From a virus, in the IMG/VR virus record IMGVR_UViG_3300032087_003094, positions 1 through 64,000 of that record: a stretch of 64,000 bases of DNA, one strand, 5' to 3'. Shown here piece after piece: positions 23,247 through 33,325 of this stretch. The first letter of the stretch is position 1. The number at the start of each line of letters is the position of its first letter. The position numbers and the translations under genes are program-made. The notes beneath the pieces were generated by a model. It searched no databases, was not told the origin of the DNA, and saw only the letters and a program-made list of their open reading frames with translations.

Positions 23247-25271
23247 ATGGCGTTTAATCAATTTAAACTCGACCGCTCAAACTCTCAATCTCGCGGAATT
23301 TTCGATTCTTATATCTATTCAACCTCAGACACTATTGCGGAAGTTCAGGCAACTTCTTATTTCATAGAGAGCCGTTTTGCCGGAAGAGTCCCTGAGAAAT
23401 GGGTCGGCAGCTTTATTACTTGCAAGTGTGCTGACGGAGTATACGAAGGTGAGATAGATGAAAATGGCACTGCTCAACCTATTGCTACAGGCGCAGCCGA
23501 TGGAGATGTGGTTGGCCCAGCGTCCAGCACTGATACGTCGCTTGTTTTATTTAGTGGCGCGACCGGAAAAGTCATTGATGAGGCCCCTGTAACTGTCGAC
23601 TTAGATGGGAAGATGACTTTTACAAATCTAAATAATGTTAAGGGTTCTTTTGTCGGGGTTAATGTTTATGAAATATTAAGCGCTTCAGATTTAGACGACT
23701 TAGCTGTAGGTGGTGTTATTACAGTTAATTCGGTTACTGTTTTTCTATGGAATAGTATCGATACAGAAATAGAGTCTGACGTGAGGATTGTCTGTGAAAA
23801 TGGCGGAATATTTCAAGTTCAATCCTCGGCTGGCAGAATGGTCTGGATATACACCGGAACCGATACGTTCATATCGGGTGACGGAGCATTTACAGCAATC
23901 AATATGACCCTAGAGAGCAATTCAGGAAGTGCTAAGTTTATTGATTTAGGTACTAGAGCTCTATTACTAGAAAATGCGGGAGTTAGAGGTTGGAATGATT
24001 TGGGAGAGTTTTTCGGCGGAGTTGTGAATCTAGATTCCACTAGATTTATAGCAAACTCAACCACTCTATCACTAAGAAATTGCAGCAGTATAACTATTGA
24101 TAAAGTGTCGCCTATTGCCTTAGCTCCAGGGCTTAACATGATCACAATAACTAATCAGTTTGCAAAAACGCAAGCTGTAAGAATTTTATTTGCGACTGGG
24201 GCTATATCAAGCACTAGTAACATAGTTAGGATCGACCCTGCAGTACTTGATGGCTCTAGATTCTTAGTGACCGGTTGTACAGTTTCAGGTGGCGGCGTAT
24301 TTGATACATCGGGCTCCAGTGGTACATTTACCGCTGTTGCAGATGCGACTATTGCGACAACCACTGTAACTAGCGTCACCGATTCGGGAGGGCTAGCAAG
24401 ATTCAATTATACTGGCTCCAGTGTGCACGCTGGCCAAATAGTTGAGCTCACAGGCTTTGCTACGAGCTCCTACAATACGAGCGGGAGAGTCATAACCACT
24501 GCTGGCGCTGGTTTTTTTGAGTTTGAAAATGTCAGTTATAGTGTTAATGATAGCGGATCTTTCACTTCCAATTCTGTTACGTTAACCGACATTGGAACCG
24601 CTCTAGTTGATGGCGATACCATTACTGTCAATACCGATTCCTCAACTGATTACGATGGCGGTTCATATGTTTACAATCAACAGCTTGACAGCTTTCAAAT
24701 AAACAGAGAGTTTACAGTTACAGCTAGCGGAACTTGGAGTGCGGCAGGATTGGATGGTTCAGATTCAAGAGTTATTGCTATATCTAATGTTGGCTTTGAA
24801 GATAGCTCGTATATTGGCAGCGGCTTTGTTAATGATAACTCAGTACAAACGACTGGCATTGTTAATGGTGTATATCAGGACATAGTTTTTGGCACGGCTG
24901 GTAGCTCATTAATACAGGCGACCAATACCGAAAGATTTAAATTAATTGATGATGTCAGTGGTACTTGGGAATGCACCTCAAATGAAGAGGTTAACGGGGA
25001 GATAACAAGCCCAATAACAGCAGTCAGCTCCGGAGGGGCTAGAGAGTTTTTATTTAAGTGGGTAATTGACCGAAGAGATGGGAATGGTTTTGTTGATATG
25101 ACTAACGCAGCTATAGCAATGAATGAGATTGGATCGTCTGCTGGTAATACTTCATTCGCCGCTCCTATATCAATGCAAAAAACATGGAGAATGAAACCTC
25201 AAGTAACTAGACAGGATGGAAGTAGCGATTTAACAATAAGATATGCTCAAATCTACATAAGAGGAAAATAG
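23247..25271 (+). CDS. Fibre-like virion protein
   Basis: 674 residues from ATG 23247, preceded by AATGAGG; the upstream in-frame start at 23196 lacks a good RBS. Ser/Thr/Gly-rich, beta-stranded throughout. The N-terminal AFNQFKLDRSNSQSRGIFD and early ICKCADGVYEGEID-type block look like an attachment domain. A C-terminal head domain ends in LTIRYAQIYIRGK. The unit B protein at 62153 has a comparable plan. Probable head or tail fibre. Confidence 0.6.
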   Translation: MAFNQFKLDRSNSQSRGIFDSYIYSTSDTIAEVQATSYFIESRFAGRVPEKWVGSFITCKCADGVYEGEIDENGTAQPIATGAADGDVVGPASSTDTSLVLFSGATGKVIDEAPVTVDLDGKMTFTNLNNVKGSFVGVNVYEILSASDLDDLAVGGVITVNSVTVFLWNSIDTEIESDVRIVCENGGIFQVQSSAGRMVWIYTGTDTFISGDGAFTAINMTLESNSGSAKFIDLGTRALLLENAGVRGWNDLGEFFGGVVNLDSTRFIANSTTLSLRNCSSITIDKVSPIALAPGLNMITITNQFAKTQAVRILFATGAISSTSNIVRIDPAVLDGSRFLVTGCTVSGGGVFDTSGSSGTFTAVADATIATTTVTSVTDSGGLARFNYTGSSVHAGQIVELTGFATSSYNTSGRVITTAGAGFFEFENVSYSVNDSGSFTSNSVTLTDIGTALVDGDTITVNTDSSTDYDGGSYVYNQQLDSFQINREFTVTASGTWSAAGLDGSDSRVIAISNVGFEDSSYIGSGFVNDNSVQTTGIVNGVYQDIVFGTAGSSLIQATNTERFKLIDDVSGTWECTSNEEVNGEITSPITAVSSGGAREFLFKWVIDRRDGNGFVDMTNAAIAMNEIGSSAGNTSFAAPISMQKTWRMKPQVTRQDGSSDLTIRYAQIYIRGK

Positions 25272-25312
25272 CGCCACCCAAACAAGCTAACGCGGGACTG
25301 TTTATTATTGTG

Positions 25313-25331
25313 TGGTACAATGGCTTATAAT
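25313..25331 (+). promoter_or_regulatory. Promoter before the gp10-like gene
   Basis: Two overlapping possibilities: extended -10 TGG-TACAAT (25313-25321) and TATAAT (25326-25331), in a 77-bp gap before ATG 25349. No consensus -35. Confidence 0.4.
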
Positions 25332-25348
25332 TTTAAATAGGTAGCGCT

Positions 25349-26752
25349 ATGGAATTAAAACTCCCAATTTCTATAGGTGATAAGCACGGCTCAGAAACCG
25401 ATTATCGCGATCAATTATTAGTTAACTACACTTTAATTTCTAGAGAAATAAAAGGCGATCAAGGATATATATTATCTCATCCAGGGCTAACTCTTCTTGG
25501 TAACGCTGTAGGGGTAGATCGGGGTGGGTGGTTCAATCCGCGCCAAAACTCTCACCTTAGGGTTTCAGAAACTACATTAATATCCCTTAATACAAACGGC
25601 TCTTATGATGCTGTCGGCGTTATTCCAGGCTCTCAACATGTCATCATGGATAACTCCTTCGAGACTCAAGGTATCTTATCAGATGGTAGATTTTGGCTGT
25701 ACGATGGCGCAACATTAGCTGAGGTAATAGACGAAGATTTAGGCTCGCCTATAGACTTTAAATGGATAAATGGCGTCTACTTTTTCACTGATGGCGAAAA
25801 CCTATATCATACTACAGCAACATCTGAATTTAACATAGACCCGTTAACCTTTGCCACTTCTGAATTTTCACCCGATAGAACATACGGGCTGATAAAAAAT
25901 GAGCAAAACCAAATGGTTGTTCTTAACAGGTACACTATTGAATGGTTTAGAGATACTGGCGCCGCTGTAAACTTTAGATTTGAGAGAATTCAAGGTAAGG
26001 CCGTTAAGGTCGGAATTGTCGGCACTAATTGCAAGGTCGAGATGAATGGTCAGATATTTATTCTTGGTGGCAGGAAAAACGAAGACCCGAGCGTTCATAT
26101 TGTATCAGGCGGAAAGAACTCCAGAATAGCCACTAGAGAAATAGACAAGCTGATTAATGCTTACACCGAGGCTGAACTCCAATCTGTTGTCATGGAGACG
26201 AGGACTCAATATGGTGATCAATTTATTATCATAAGACTACCTGATACAACGCTTTTGTATAACTTCACCATCGCCTCTAAATATGGCAACAAATATGGCT
26301 GGACAATAGCCAAAACAGGTGTTGTTGACAGTTCTCCATGGAGGGGAAGAAACGGTGTGTTTGATCCGAGGCTGTCAAAGTGGATTTATGGTGACTCGCT
26401 TGATGGCTCTATTGGTTATCTTGATGAAATGACCGCCGCTCAATATGGCGAGCAAATGGAAGGATTGTTTTATAGTCCGATCGTTAAATTGGAAACGTTT
26501 AGCATTAATGAGATGGAGATGGAAACCATACCAGGCTTTCATTCTGGCCCTATCACTGTATTCATGTCTCAATCTCTTAATGGTGTTAATTACGCGCAAG
26601 AATATAAATTTTTAGAAAGCGAAGAATTCAATTACGATTTGAGGTTTATTGGCAGGAATATCGGTTATGTGAGGGATAATTTCAACTTCAAATTTAGAGT
26701 TGTTTCCACCGGTAGAACCGCATTTGGAGGGTTGGAAATAGAATATGATTAA
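25349..26752 (+). CDS. P22 gp10-like packaged DNA stabilisation protein
   Basis: 467 residues (P22 gp10 is 472). DYRDQLLVNYTLISREIKGDQGYILSHPGL opens as the family does. A propeller-like series follows, with FFTDGENLYHT, NRYTIEWFRDTGA, FILGGRKNEDPSVHIVSGG and WTIAKTG..SSPWRGR. It closes the portal-neck channel and holds DNA in. The family is shared with 60452 in unit B despite different heads. Confidence 0.9.
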   Translation: MELKLPISIGDKHGSETDYRDQLLVNYTLISREIKGDQGYILSHPGLTLLGNAVGVDRGGWFNPRQNSHLRVSETTLISLNTNGSYDAVGVIPGSQHVIMDNSFETQGILSDGRFWLYDGATLAEVIDEDLGSPIDFKWINGVYFFTDGENLYHTTATSEFNIDPLTFATSEFSPDRTYGLIKNEQNQMVVLNRYTIEWFRDTGAAVNFRFERIQGKAVKVGIVGTNCKVEMNGQIFILGGRKNEDPSVHIVSGGKNSRIATREIDKLINAYTEAELQSVVMETRTQYGDQFIIIRLPDTTLLYNFTIASKYGNKYGWTIAKTGVVDSSPWRGRNGVFDPRLSKWIYGDSLDGSIGYLDEMTAAQYGEQMEGLFYSPIVKLETFSINEMEMETIPGFHSGPITVFMSQSLNGVNYAQEYKFLESEEFNYDLRFIGRNIGYVRDNFNFKFRVVSTGRTAFGGLEIEYD

Positions 26753-27023
26753 GTCAAATCAAACCATTGAGGATTGGAGCGACTGCTCTACAGAGCATAC
26801 TGGATGGTCAGACAACTCTGTAGAGGACTATATGGCTGTAAAGGGTGACTTGCAAAGAGTTGAAGGGTTAATCAATGATGGTGCGCTGTCTCCACAGTTC
26901 GGCACTGGAAGCCCGGAGGGCGTAGTTATAGCTAATTATTCCTTAAAGTACATCGATACAAGCGTTCCAACAGAATACTACAACCCAACATTTGGTTCCG
27001 ATACTGGATGGGTAGCATTGTGA
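26745..27023 (+). CDS. Small virion-associated protein
   Basis: 92 residues. LSPQFGTGSPEGVVIANYSLKYIDT..EYYNP..GSDTGWV is the common phage tail motif (GSPEGVV/YVDT/GTTGWV) found in small tail-end proteins. Overlaps both neighbours. Confidence 0.6.
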   Translation: MIKSNQTIEDWSDCSTEHTGWSDNSVEDYMAVKGDLQRVEGLINDGALSPQFGTGSPEGVVIANYSLKYIDTSVPTEYYNPTFGSDTGWVAL

Positions 27024-27553
27024 GTTACTTTATTTCTGGATTGCCAAGAAGTAGGACGGCATGGTTATCAGTGTTTATGTCTCAATCAGGACAGTATTGC
27101 CATCATGACGGCTTTAATCATTGCCAATCGATGGAGGAGTATCGAAATAAAATAAAAGGCTGCGGCGACAGCTCTACTGGATTAACTTTAATTAACTTAA
27201 ATAAAGATTTTCCAGACTCCAAAGTGGTAATCATAGAAAAAAACGAACAAGAGTTTGAAAGATGTGTTGAATGGTGCGATGCAATGTACGGAAAAGGCTC
27301 GCGTGGCAACTTGATTGAGATGAGGGAAAAGCAAAAGACAATAGAAGGGCTTAGGGTGAATCAATACGATTTGGACAATAAGTTAAGAGACATCTGGGAG
27401 TATTTGGTCGATACGCCGTGGAGTAATAGATATTTAAAATTAACACAATTTAACATTCAGTCAGATCCCTTTAACATCAATTTACAAGCAGCAAAATCAC
27501 TATATGAAAGCATTCAACAAGATAAGCTCAACAGTAGACGCGTCCAAAGCTAG
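27020..27553 (+). CDS. Sulfotransferase-like P-loop protein
   Basis: About 177 residues from GTG 27020 (GTGA overlap with the previous stop; ATG 27008 is an alternative). FISGLPRSRTAWLSVFMSQ (N-terminus) is the PAPS-binding loop of sulfotransferases. Only the N-terminal half of the fold is clear and the protein is short. It sits with an AspH-like oxygenase inside the tail gene cluster; both look like acquired morons. Confidence 0.65.
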   Translation: MSYFISGLPRSRTAWLSVFMSQSGQYCHHDGFNHCQSMEEYRNKIKGCGDSSTGLTLINLNKDFPDSKVVIIEKNEQEFERCVEWCDAMYGKGSRGNLIEMREKQKTIEGLRVNQYDLDNKLRDIWEYLVDTPWSNRYLKLTQFNIQSDPFNINLQAAKSLYESIQQDKLNSRRVQS

Positions 27554-28088
27554 GCAAGAGCTTTATAATAATTATGGATTATTTGGTGAATTTAATGCCA
27601 GAAAAGAGGCTGGTCCAGTGCATGCAGATATGGATGATATATGGCTAAGATATGGCGATATATCTGGAATGAATGAAAGTGGGGACTATTCAAAAATAGC
27701 CGACGAGCATGACTCTATCTGGCTTAAAAACTTACCTGAATGTAAAAAGCTGTGTTTTAAGGTTATGTCCTTAGTGGATGGGGAAAGGTTGGGAGGTGTT
27801 TTAATTACAAAGTTACCTCCTGGGGGAAAAATACAGCCGCACGCTGATTCTGGCTGGCACGCTGAATATTATGACAAATACTACATCCCAATCCAGAACG
27901 CCAAGGGCGCGATATTCGGTTTTGAATGTGGTATTATAGAGCCAAACTATGGTGATGTATGGGCGTTTGATAATTCCTATACTCACTGGGTGGAAAACAA
28001 CTCTGATGAAGAGAGGATAGCGATGATTATTTGTATTAAGCAATCTAAAATGGATAAGTCAGGCTTTATGCTTGGCGATAGAGTGTAA
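27504..28088 (+). CDS. Aspartyl/asparaginyl beta-hydroxylase-like oxygenase
   Basis: 194 residues. GGVLITKLPPGGKIQPHADSGWHAEYYDKYYIP (about 98-130) gives the HxD iron ligands. GDVWAFDNSYTHWVENNSDEER..MIICIK gives the distal His and the Arg that binds 2-oxoglutarate. This is the AspH/2OG-Fe(II) fold. It overlaps the sulfotransferase by 50 bp, suggesting co-expression. Target unknown; virion or host protein modification is possible. Confidence 0.8.
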   Translation: MKAFNKISSTVDASKARQELYNNYGLFGEFNARKEAGPVHADMDDIWLRYGDISGMNESGDYSKIADEHDSIWLKNLPECKKLCFKVMSLVDGERLGGVLITKLPPGGKIQPHADSGWHAEYYDKYYIPIQNAKGAIFGFECGIIEPNYGDVWAFDNSYTHWVENNSDEERIAMIICIKQSKMDKSGFMLGDRV

Positions 28089-28090
28089 AA

Positions 28091-28660
28091 TTGCCTTGGG
28101 GTTACGCTGCCGCGGCGGTAGGCACCTATTTAGGCTCTAGAGAAGCAGGTAGGGGAGCAGAGAGCGCGGCTAGAACAGAAGCTGACGCCATGAATAGAGC
28201 GCTAGATTATCAGCAAGAGGTTGAGAGGCTTCCGCTTGAGATTAGAAATCAGTTTTTGCCATTAATGTCCGATTTTTACTCTGGAGGGGAAGGTCAAAAC
28301 CAGTTTATCGAAGACACTAAATCAAGTCCTTTTTATCAACAGATGATTCAAGCAGGACAGGAAGGTGTATTGGCTAATGCTGGCGCTAGAGGTTTAACTC
28401 GATCAGGGAACACGGCACAAGATTTATCCCTATCCAATCAAAATGTTTTAAATAGCCTTGTTAACCAAAGGCTTGCTGGCGTCTCCACGCTTGCTAACCA
28501 GCCATTAAATACCAACGCAATAGCTAACTCTATGAGCGGCATTGGTCGAACTATGGGTCAAGGTCAGATTGCTCAAGCTAACGCTATGCAGCAGGGTTAT
28601 GGCGGGATGTTCGACGCAATCATACAAGGCACGAATGAATACAACAGGAGCGGCGGCTAA
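28091..28660 (+). CDS. P22 gp7-like DNA ejection protein
   Basis: 189 residues from TTG 28091. Small Gly/Ala-rich start (WGYAAAAVGTYLGSREAGRG), then helical Gln-rich segments (GARGLTRSGNTAQDLSLSNQNVLNSLVNQRLAGV) typical of internal virion proteins. First of three successive ejection proteins in P22 order (7, 20, 16). Confidence 0.75.
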   Translation: MPWGYAAAAVGTYLGSREAGRGAESAARTEADAMNRALDYQQEVERLPLEIRNQFLPLMSDFYSGGEGQNQFIEDTKSSPFYQQMIQAGQEGVLANAGARGLTRSGNTAQDLSLSNQNVLNSLVNQRLAGVSTLANQPLNTNAIANSMSGIGRTMGQGQIAQANAMQQGYGGMFDAIIQGTNEYNRSGG

Positions 28661-29775
28661 TGAATCGTTTTTCGGTCAATCCTTTAGGTGGGTTTAATCC
28701 AGTTCAAGCTGTTACGAATATCAAACAGCAGAACCGCGAAGAAGATGCACAAAAAGCTCAACTTCAAGCAGATAGGGATAAGAGGTTGGCATTCGCCAAT
28801 GCCGCTAGTGGCGACCCTCAAGCTATGATCAAGCTTGCAGAGGCTGACCCTAATCTATTTCAATGGATGGATCAGAGAAACGCTAAAAGAGCTGCCACAG
28901 AGGGTGCTGCAAGAGCGCAAATAAAACAGCAAGCAGAACAGCAATGGCTGATTAGATATGATCAAGCTTTAGAATCTGAAGACGAGCAAGCAAAGCAAGC
29001 TTTAATGCAAGAAGCGATCGACGACCCTAATAATGATTTAGAGCATGGCGCAATTGGCAAAGACCCAATGGCAGATAGAGCTATTACCAAGGCCATCTTG
29101 TTTAATTCGATGGGTAAAGATGCCTATAATCAGTTTTATGGACAGGATAGAGGGCTTGAGAAAGGTGTTTTTTCAATAACTCAAACGCCAACTGGCTTTT
29201 TAAGATTAAACAATAAGACAGGTCAAGTTACTGAAATATCAAGCTCATCAAAAGAGGCAGCTGAAGCAAGAAAGGCTGAGAAAGAAAGAATTGAGCAGGA
29301 GCTTAAGCAGTCTAATACAACTTTTGATAGATCTAAAAAAATAAGAGATAGGTACGATAAGCAGAGTGGTGACTTTGTTAAGGTTAGGGATGCTTTTGGT
29401 CGTATTGAGGCTTCCTCTAGCGATCCAGATCCAGCAGGAGACCTATCCTTAATATTTAATTACATGAAAATGCTAGACCCAGGCTCAACCGTAAGAGAGG
29501 GCGAGTTTGCAACCGCCGAAGGAGCTGCCTCAGTTCCCGAAAGGTTTAAGGGGGCTTACAATAAAGTTATAAGTGGCGAAAAGCTGACAGAAAAGCAAAG
29601 AAACGGCTTTGTTAATCGAGCCAAGATGCTTATGAAAAAAGCAAACTCTCAACAGTCTAAAGATAAAGCAGAAGCTATCAGGCTTGGAAAGCAGTTTGGT
29701 ATCACAGAGAATGATATTTTTGGTGTTCAGCCTGAAGAGCCAGCAGCAAACGCAGTCAACTGGAGCGACCTGTAA
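28660..29775 (+). CDS. P22 gp20-like DNA ejection protein
   Basis: 371 residues, helical and Gln/Glu/Ala-rich with several coiled-coil stretches. The C-terminal MLDPGSTVREGEFATAE..GVPERF-like block is common in phage injection proteins. 1-bp overlaps with both neighbours (TAATG). Confidence 0.75.
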   Translation: MNRFSVNPLGGFNPVQAVTNIKQQNREEDAQKAQLQADRDKRLAFANAASGDPQAMIKLAEADPNLFQWMDQRNAKRAATEGAARAQIKQQAEQQWLIRYDQALESEDEQAKQALMQEAIDDPNNDLEHGAIGKDPMADRAITKAILFNSMGKDAYNQFYGQDRGLEKGVFSITQTPTGFLRLNNKTGQVTEISSSSKEAAEARKAEKERIEQELKQSNTTFDRSKKIRDRYDKQSGDFVKVRDAFGRIEASSSDPDPAGDLSLIFNYMKMLDPGSTVREGEFATAEGAASVPERFKGAYNKVISGEKLTEKQRNGFVNRAKMLMKKANSQQSKDKAEAIRLGKQFGITENDIFGVQPEEPAANAVNWSDL

Positions 29776-31745
29776 TGGATGTCACACTTCCTAACGGAAA
29801 AGTCATAAAAGGCGTTCCTGACGGCACCCCTAAAGAGGTTGTTATGCAGAAGGCTATAGATTCTGGGCTTGCTGTGGCTTCAGATTTTCCAGTTGAGCAA
29901 CCTCGGGCGCAAATTCAACCTGAAGAGGATGTCGGATTTATTGATAAGTTATCGACCATTGTGTCTGGTTCTGATAGAACAACTCCTGAAATAGAAGCTC
30001 TCCCAACCATCGGCAACGCTCCAGAGTTTAGCGAAATGTCTAGCGACGCATTTAAGGCTAATTTAGGAACCTTTACAACTGGCGACTTGTCCGAGCAGGC
30101 GAAAATAATTAAACAGCAATATGGCGATAGGGTTAATTTCAGGCGGGATGAGAAAGGGAATTACATAGCGGACTTTCCATCGGGTTCTTATGCTTTAAAT
30201 AAGCCAGGCCTATCTCTCCAGGACATTCCAAAATTTATGGGTGATATTTTAGCTTTCAGTCCAGCAGGGAGAGCCACAACAATACCTTCCGCGATAGGTA
30301 GGAGTGCCACTGGTGAGGCGTTGCTAGAGGGCGGAGATGTGGCTTTAGGTGGAGACTTTGACGCTGGAGAGGTAGCAACTTCCGCCGCTCTTGGGGGCGT
30401 ATTCAAGGGTGCTGAGGATTTGCTTGGCGCTGCGTGGAGAGCTTTGAGAGGGAAATCCCCAGATGAGGCTGCTGCTCTACTAAAATCAGCAGAGGATTCC
30501 GGCATACCAATTATGACTAGCGATGTCATGCCGCCTCAAACATTCCCTGGTAAGGTGGCCCAGCAAACGGGTGAGAAGATACCATTGGCTGGAACTGCTG
30601 GAGCAAGAGAGGGTCAACAAGAGTTTCGAGTACAGGCAGTTGATGAGATCGCTCAAAAGTATAATTCGTTTAGCTATAAATCTATAATTGATAGTCTGAA
30701 AAGTAAAAAAGATAGAGTTAAGCTTGCGGCCGGCAATGTATTAGAATCCGCCGGAAACAAGCTGGATGATGCGGGAGTAATACCAACCGATAATACAACT
30801 AAAAGAATAAATAGCGTTAAGGAAGAGCTTTCTAAGCCTGGAGTAATGACTCAATCTAGCGCTTTGGATGATTTGGCCGAAATTTCTAATGCGGTAGGGT
30901 CGGCGCCTCAAACCTATTCAACATTAAAGGAAAATAGGACAGCCTTTAGAGAAGTTGTTGATGGTCTAGATCCAACAGCTAGGAGTCAACTTTCAACTAG
31001 GGCGAAATCTCTTTTAAAAAGTGTCGAGCATGCCATGACTGCTGACATGAAGGCTTTTGCTAAAAACAATCTTACGCCACAAGAATTCATGAAGCTTAAT
31101 AAGGCTAATGCAGTTTACGCAGAAGAGGCTAAAAAACTAACAAAAACCAAACTTAAAAACATTTTAGATAAGGGTGATTTCACTCCTGAAAACGTTAAAC
31201 AATTATTATTTAGCAAGAACCAGTCAGATATGAAGCTGCTTTATGATGGATTAACTCAAACAGGTAGAGCTAATAGTCGAGCGGCCATTATTAATAAAAT
31301 TGTGTCCGATTTATCTTCTAGGCAAAGCGGGTTGACGCCAAATTCTTTTGCATCCCAGCTTAAGAAATACGACCCTCAAATAAAGACCTTTTTCAAAGGC
31401 AAGGAAAGAAAGCAATTAGAGGGTTTAAGAAGGGCTTTGGAGGCAACCAGAAGAGCGCAGGATGCAGCAGTGACAACGCCAACAGGTCAATCTCTTGCTG
31501 GAGGGTTAACTGCTTACTCAGCCTTTACAGACTTAGGCGCCACGCTAGGCATAGGAGGCACGGCAGGAGGATTAGCAAGGCTTTACGAGTCTGCTCCAGT
31601 TCGAAATGCTTTACTGAATCTCTCCGGCGCTCCAAAAGGCTCGACGGCATTTGAGCAGGCCTTGCGAGAGGTGAACGAATCTTTGCTAGTTGCAGCTCAA
31701 GCAATGCGGAGCGAATTACAGGATAGAGAAGAATCCCAAGAATAA
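29775..31745 (+). CDS. P22 gp16-like DNA ejection protein
   Basis: 656 residues (P22 gp16 is 609). The N-terminal DVTLPNGKVIKGVPDGTPKEVVMQKAI is a motif found at the start of phage injection proteins. Mid Ala/Gly-rich amphipathic segments (ALGGVFKGAEDLLGAAWRAL) and long helices follow. Likely ejected to help DNA cross the inner membrane. Last gene before the tailspike unit. Confidence 0.78.
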   Translation: MDVTLPNGKVIKGVPDGTPKEVVMQKAIDSGLAVASDFPVEQPRAQIQPEEDVGFIDKLSTIVSGSDRTTPEIEALPTIGNAPEFSEMSSDAFKANLGTFTTGDLSEQAKIIKQQYGDRVNFRRDEKGNYIADFPSGSYALNKPGLSLQDIPKFMGDILAFSPAGRATTIPSAIGRSATGEALLEGGDVALGGDFDAGEVATSAALGGVFKGAEDLLGAAWRALRGKSPDEAAALLKSAEDSGIPIMTSDVMPPQTFPGKVAQQTGEKIPLAGTAGAREGQQEFRVQAVDEIAQKYNSFSYKSIIDSLKSKKDRVKLAAGNVLESAGNKLDDAGVIPTDNTTKRINSVKEELSKPGVMTQSSALDDLAEISNAVGSAPQTYSTLKENRTAFREVVDGLDPTARSQLSTRAKSLLKSVEHAMTADMKAFAKNNLTPQEFMKLNKANAVYAEEAKKLTKTKLKNILDKGDFTPENVKQLLFSKNQSDMKLLYDGLTQTGRANSRAAIINKIVSDLSSRQSGLTPNSFASQLKKYDPQIKTFFKGKERKQLEGLRRALEATRRAQDAAVTTPTGQSLAGGLTAYSAFTDLGATLGIGGTAGGLARLYESAPVRNALLNLSGAPKGSTAFEQALREVNESLLVAAQAMRSELQDREESQE

Positions 31746-31758
31746 CAGAAAGAACCAT

Positions 31759-31781
31759 ATAACCTCCTTAAAAAAGGTTAT
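31759..31781 (+). other. Intergenic hairpin before tailspike genes
   Basis: ATAACCT (31759-31765) and AGGTTAT (31775-31781), 7-bp perfect stem with a 9-nt loop containing A5; no T run on this strand. The opposite strand would read an imperfect terminator. Function unknown. Confidence 0.4.
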
Positions 31782-31820
31782 TATAACATATAAGCCATAA
31801 ACCAATACTAGAGGCGAAAG

Positions 31821-32981
31821 ATGACTGAAATTACTAACCCTTATATCTATATTCCTGATCCAGATAAATCTAGAGCTTTATTTAACGCTCAGCTTTACTT
31901 TGGCCTACCTGATACCGATCCAACTATAGCCTCCAACCAGAAGCTCGTTAGAGGCATTCAAGAGGATGGCATACCTGTTAGCTTAGCGCAGCCCGTGCTA
32001 ACAAATTCAGGCGGCGTTCCTGAGTTAAACGGCAAGCCTTTAAGGTTGGACATTTCTGGCGATTACTCTTTCGCTGCTAGAGATAGACTTGATGTCCCAA
32101 AGTACTATGCACCAAACGTAGAAAACCCAGAAAGCGGAAGCGATGGATTTAGTGGCGTAGTTGTTATTGAAGATCAAGAGTTATCACTAGGTCAATTAGA
32201 TGTTACGTTTTCAAATGTTGGAGCAAATGAGTCTGTCTTCTATCTACAAACGAATATAGGTGATCAAGGTTTTTTAGCTAAAGATATCGATTACACCGTT
32301 AAAAACTCAACCACAATCACATTAACAAGCTCAAAAAACGCTGGCGATAAAGTTATTGGAAGGCAGAATGACCCAACCGGACAACTAGTTCCAGTTAACG
32401 ATGATGCTGAATCGCTGTTAGTTTTTTCAGACTTGGCAGACGCTGCTGCAAGCGCGGCAGCAGGTAACTTGGTTGCAGGTAACACTGTCACTTTAAATGG
32501 CAATGCAGTTTCAGGGGATGGTCTTGGAGGTGATAAATATTTAGTCCAAGTTACAGGCCCAGCCAATGACGGAGTGAATTATTTAGATTTAAATGGCACG
32601 CTTCAACTAGCATTGCAAAACAACTATTATAGATTTCAAAATTACTCTGAAACTATAGCAGTCGCCTCCTCTGCTGCTGGCGTTCTGAATATAAATCTTA
32701 ATAGCGGATCTTCACAACAAATCATATTAACAGAAAGCATATCAAGCTTAGCTTTTGTTAATTTTAATCCAGGCGGCGATTACTCAAGCACGGTAACGTT
32801 AAAAGTTCAACAAGATGGTGTTGGCGGGTGGGGTATAACTTGGCCAGCATCTATAGTATGGGCTGGAGGTATTGCCCCATCAGTGACTGCAACGGCTAAT
32901 GCTATAGACATGTACGGATTTACAACTTATGACGCCGGCGTGAGCTGGTTTGGCTTCTCTCTGGGTGCGGACTTCTCATGA
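31821..32981 (+). CDS. Tailspike head-binding/adaptor protein (P22 TSP N-domain)
   Basis: 386 residues. IYIPDPDKSRALFNAQLYFGLPDTDPTIASNQ..VRGIQEDGIPVSLAQPVLTNSGGVPELNGKPLRLDISGDYSFAARD is the P22 tailspike head-binding domain. No long beta-helix follows; instead a beta-rich C-terminus ends in ITWPASIVWAGG..GFTTYDAGVSWFGF. Likely an adaptor to which the spike encoded at 33322 attaches. Confidence 0.8.
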   Translation: MTEITNPYIYIPDPDKSRALFNAQLYFGLPDTDPTIASNQKLVRGIQEDGIPVSLAQPVLTNSGGVPELNGKPLRLDISGDYSFAARDRLDVPKYYAPNVENPESGSDGFSGVVVIEDQELSLGQLDVTFSNVGANESVFYLQTNIGDQGFLAKDIDYTVKNSTTITLTSSKNAGDKVIGRQNDPTGQLVPVNDDAESLLVFSDLADAAASAAAGNLVAGNTVTLNGNAVSGDGLGGDKYLVQVTGPANDGVNYLDLNGTLQLALQNNYYRFQNYSETIAVASSAAGVLNINLNSGSSQQIILTESISSLAFVNFNPGGDYSSTVTLKVQQDGVGGWGITWPASIVWAGGIAPSVTATANAIDMYGFTTYDAGVSWFGFSLGADFS

Positions 32982-33325
32982 TTGGGGTAGCTAAAAACTT
33001 TGCAGCGACAGTTGCATCAACAACATACAGTGCTTTTGTTACCCCCTTTGAGGCTGTTGCTATTGGCCCCCCTGGAAGTTTAACAACAAACACTGTGACA
33101 ATTAACGTCTCAGGCGGCGCACCCCCTTATACATATGCTTGGTTAAAGCTGATTGGTGATGATATCACTGTAGCAGATACAACTGCTGCGTCTGTAACGT
33201 TTTCAGCCTCTGGAGCCAATGGAGACGGCAAGCTTGCTGTCTTCAGATGCACAGTAACAGATAACGCCTTAGACGAAGTCTTTGTCGATGTTAACGTATC
33301 TTTTTCATTTGGAACGCAATTATGA
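32978..33325 (+). CDS. Ig/PKD-like virion protein
   Basis: 115 residues, beta-rich, with TVTINVSGGAPPYTYAWLKLIGDD...VFRCTVTDNALDEVFVDV, an Ig/PKD-like fold. Coupled by 4-bp overlaps between the adaptor and the spike genes; probably a tail surface component. Confidence 0.65.
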   Translation: MIGVAKNFAATVASTTYSAFVTPFEAVAIGPPGSLTTNTVTINVSGGAPPYTYAWLKLIGDDITVADTTAASVTFSASGANGDGKLAVFRCTVTDNALDEVFVDVNVSFSFGTQL

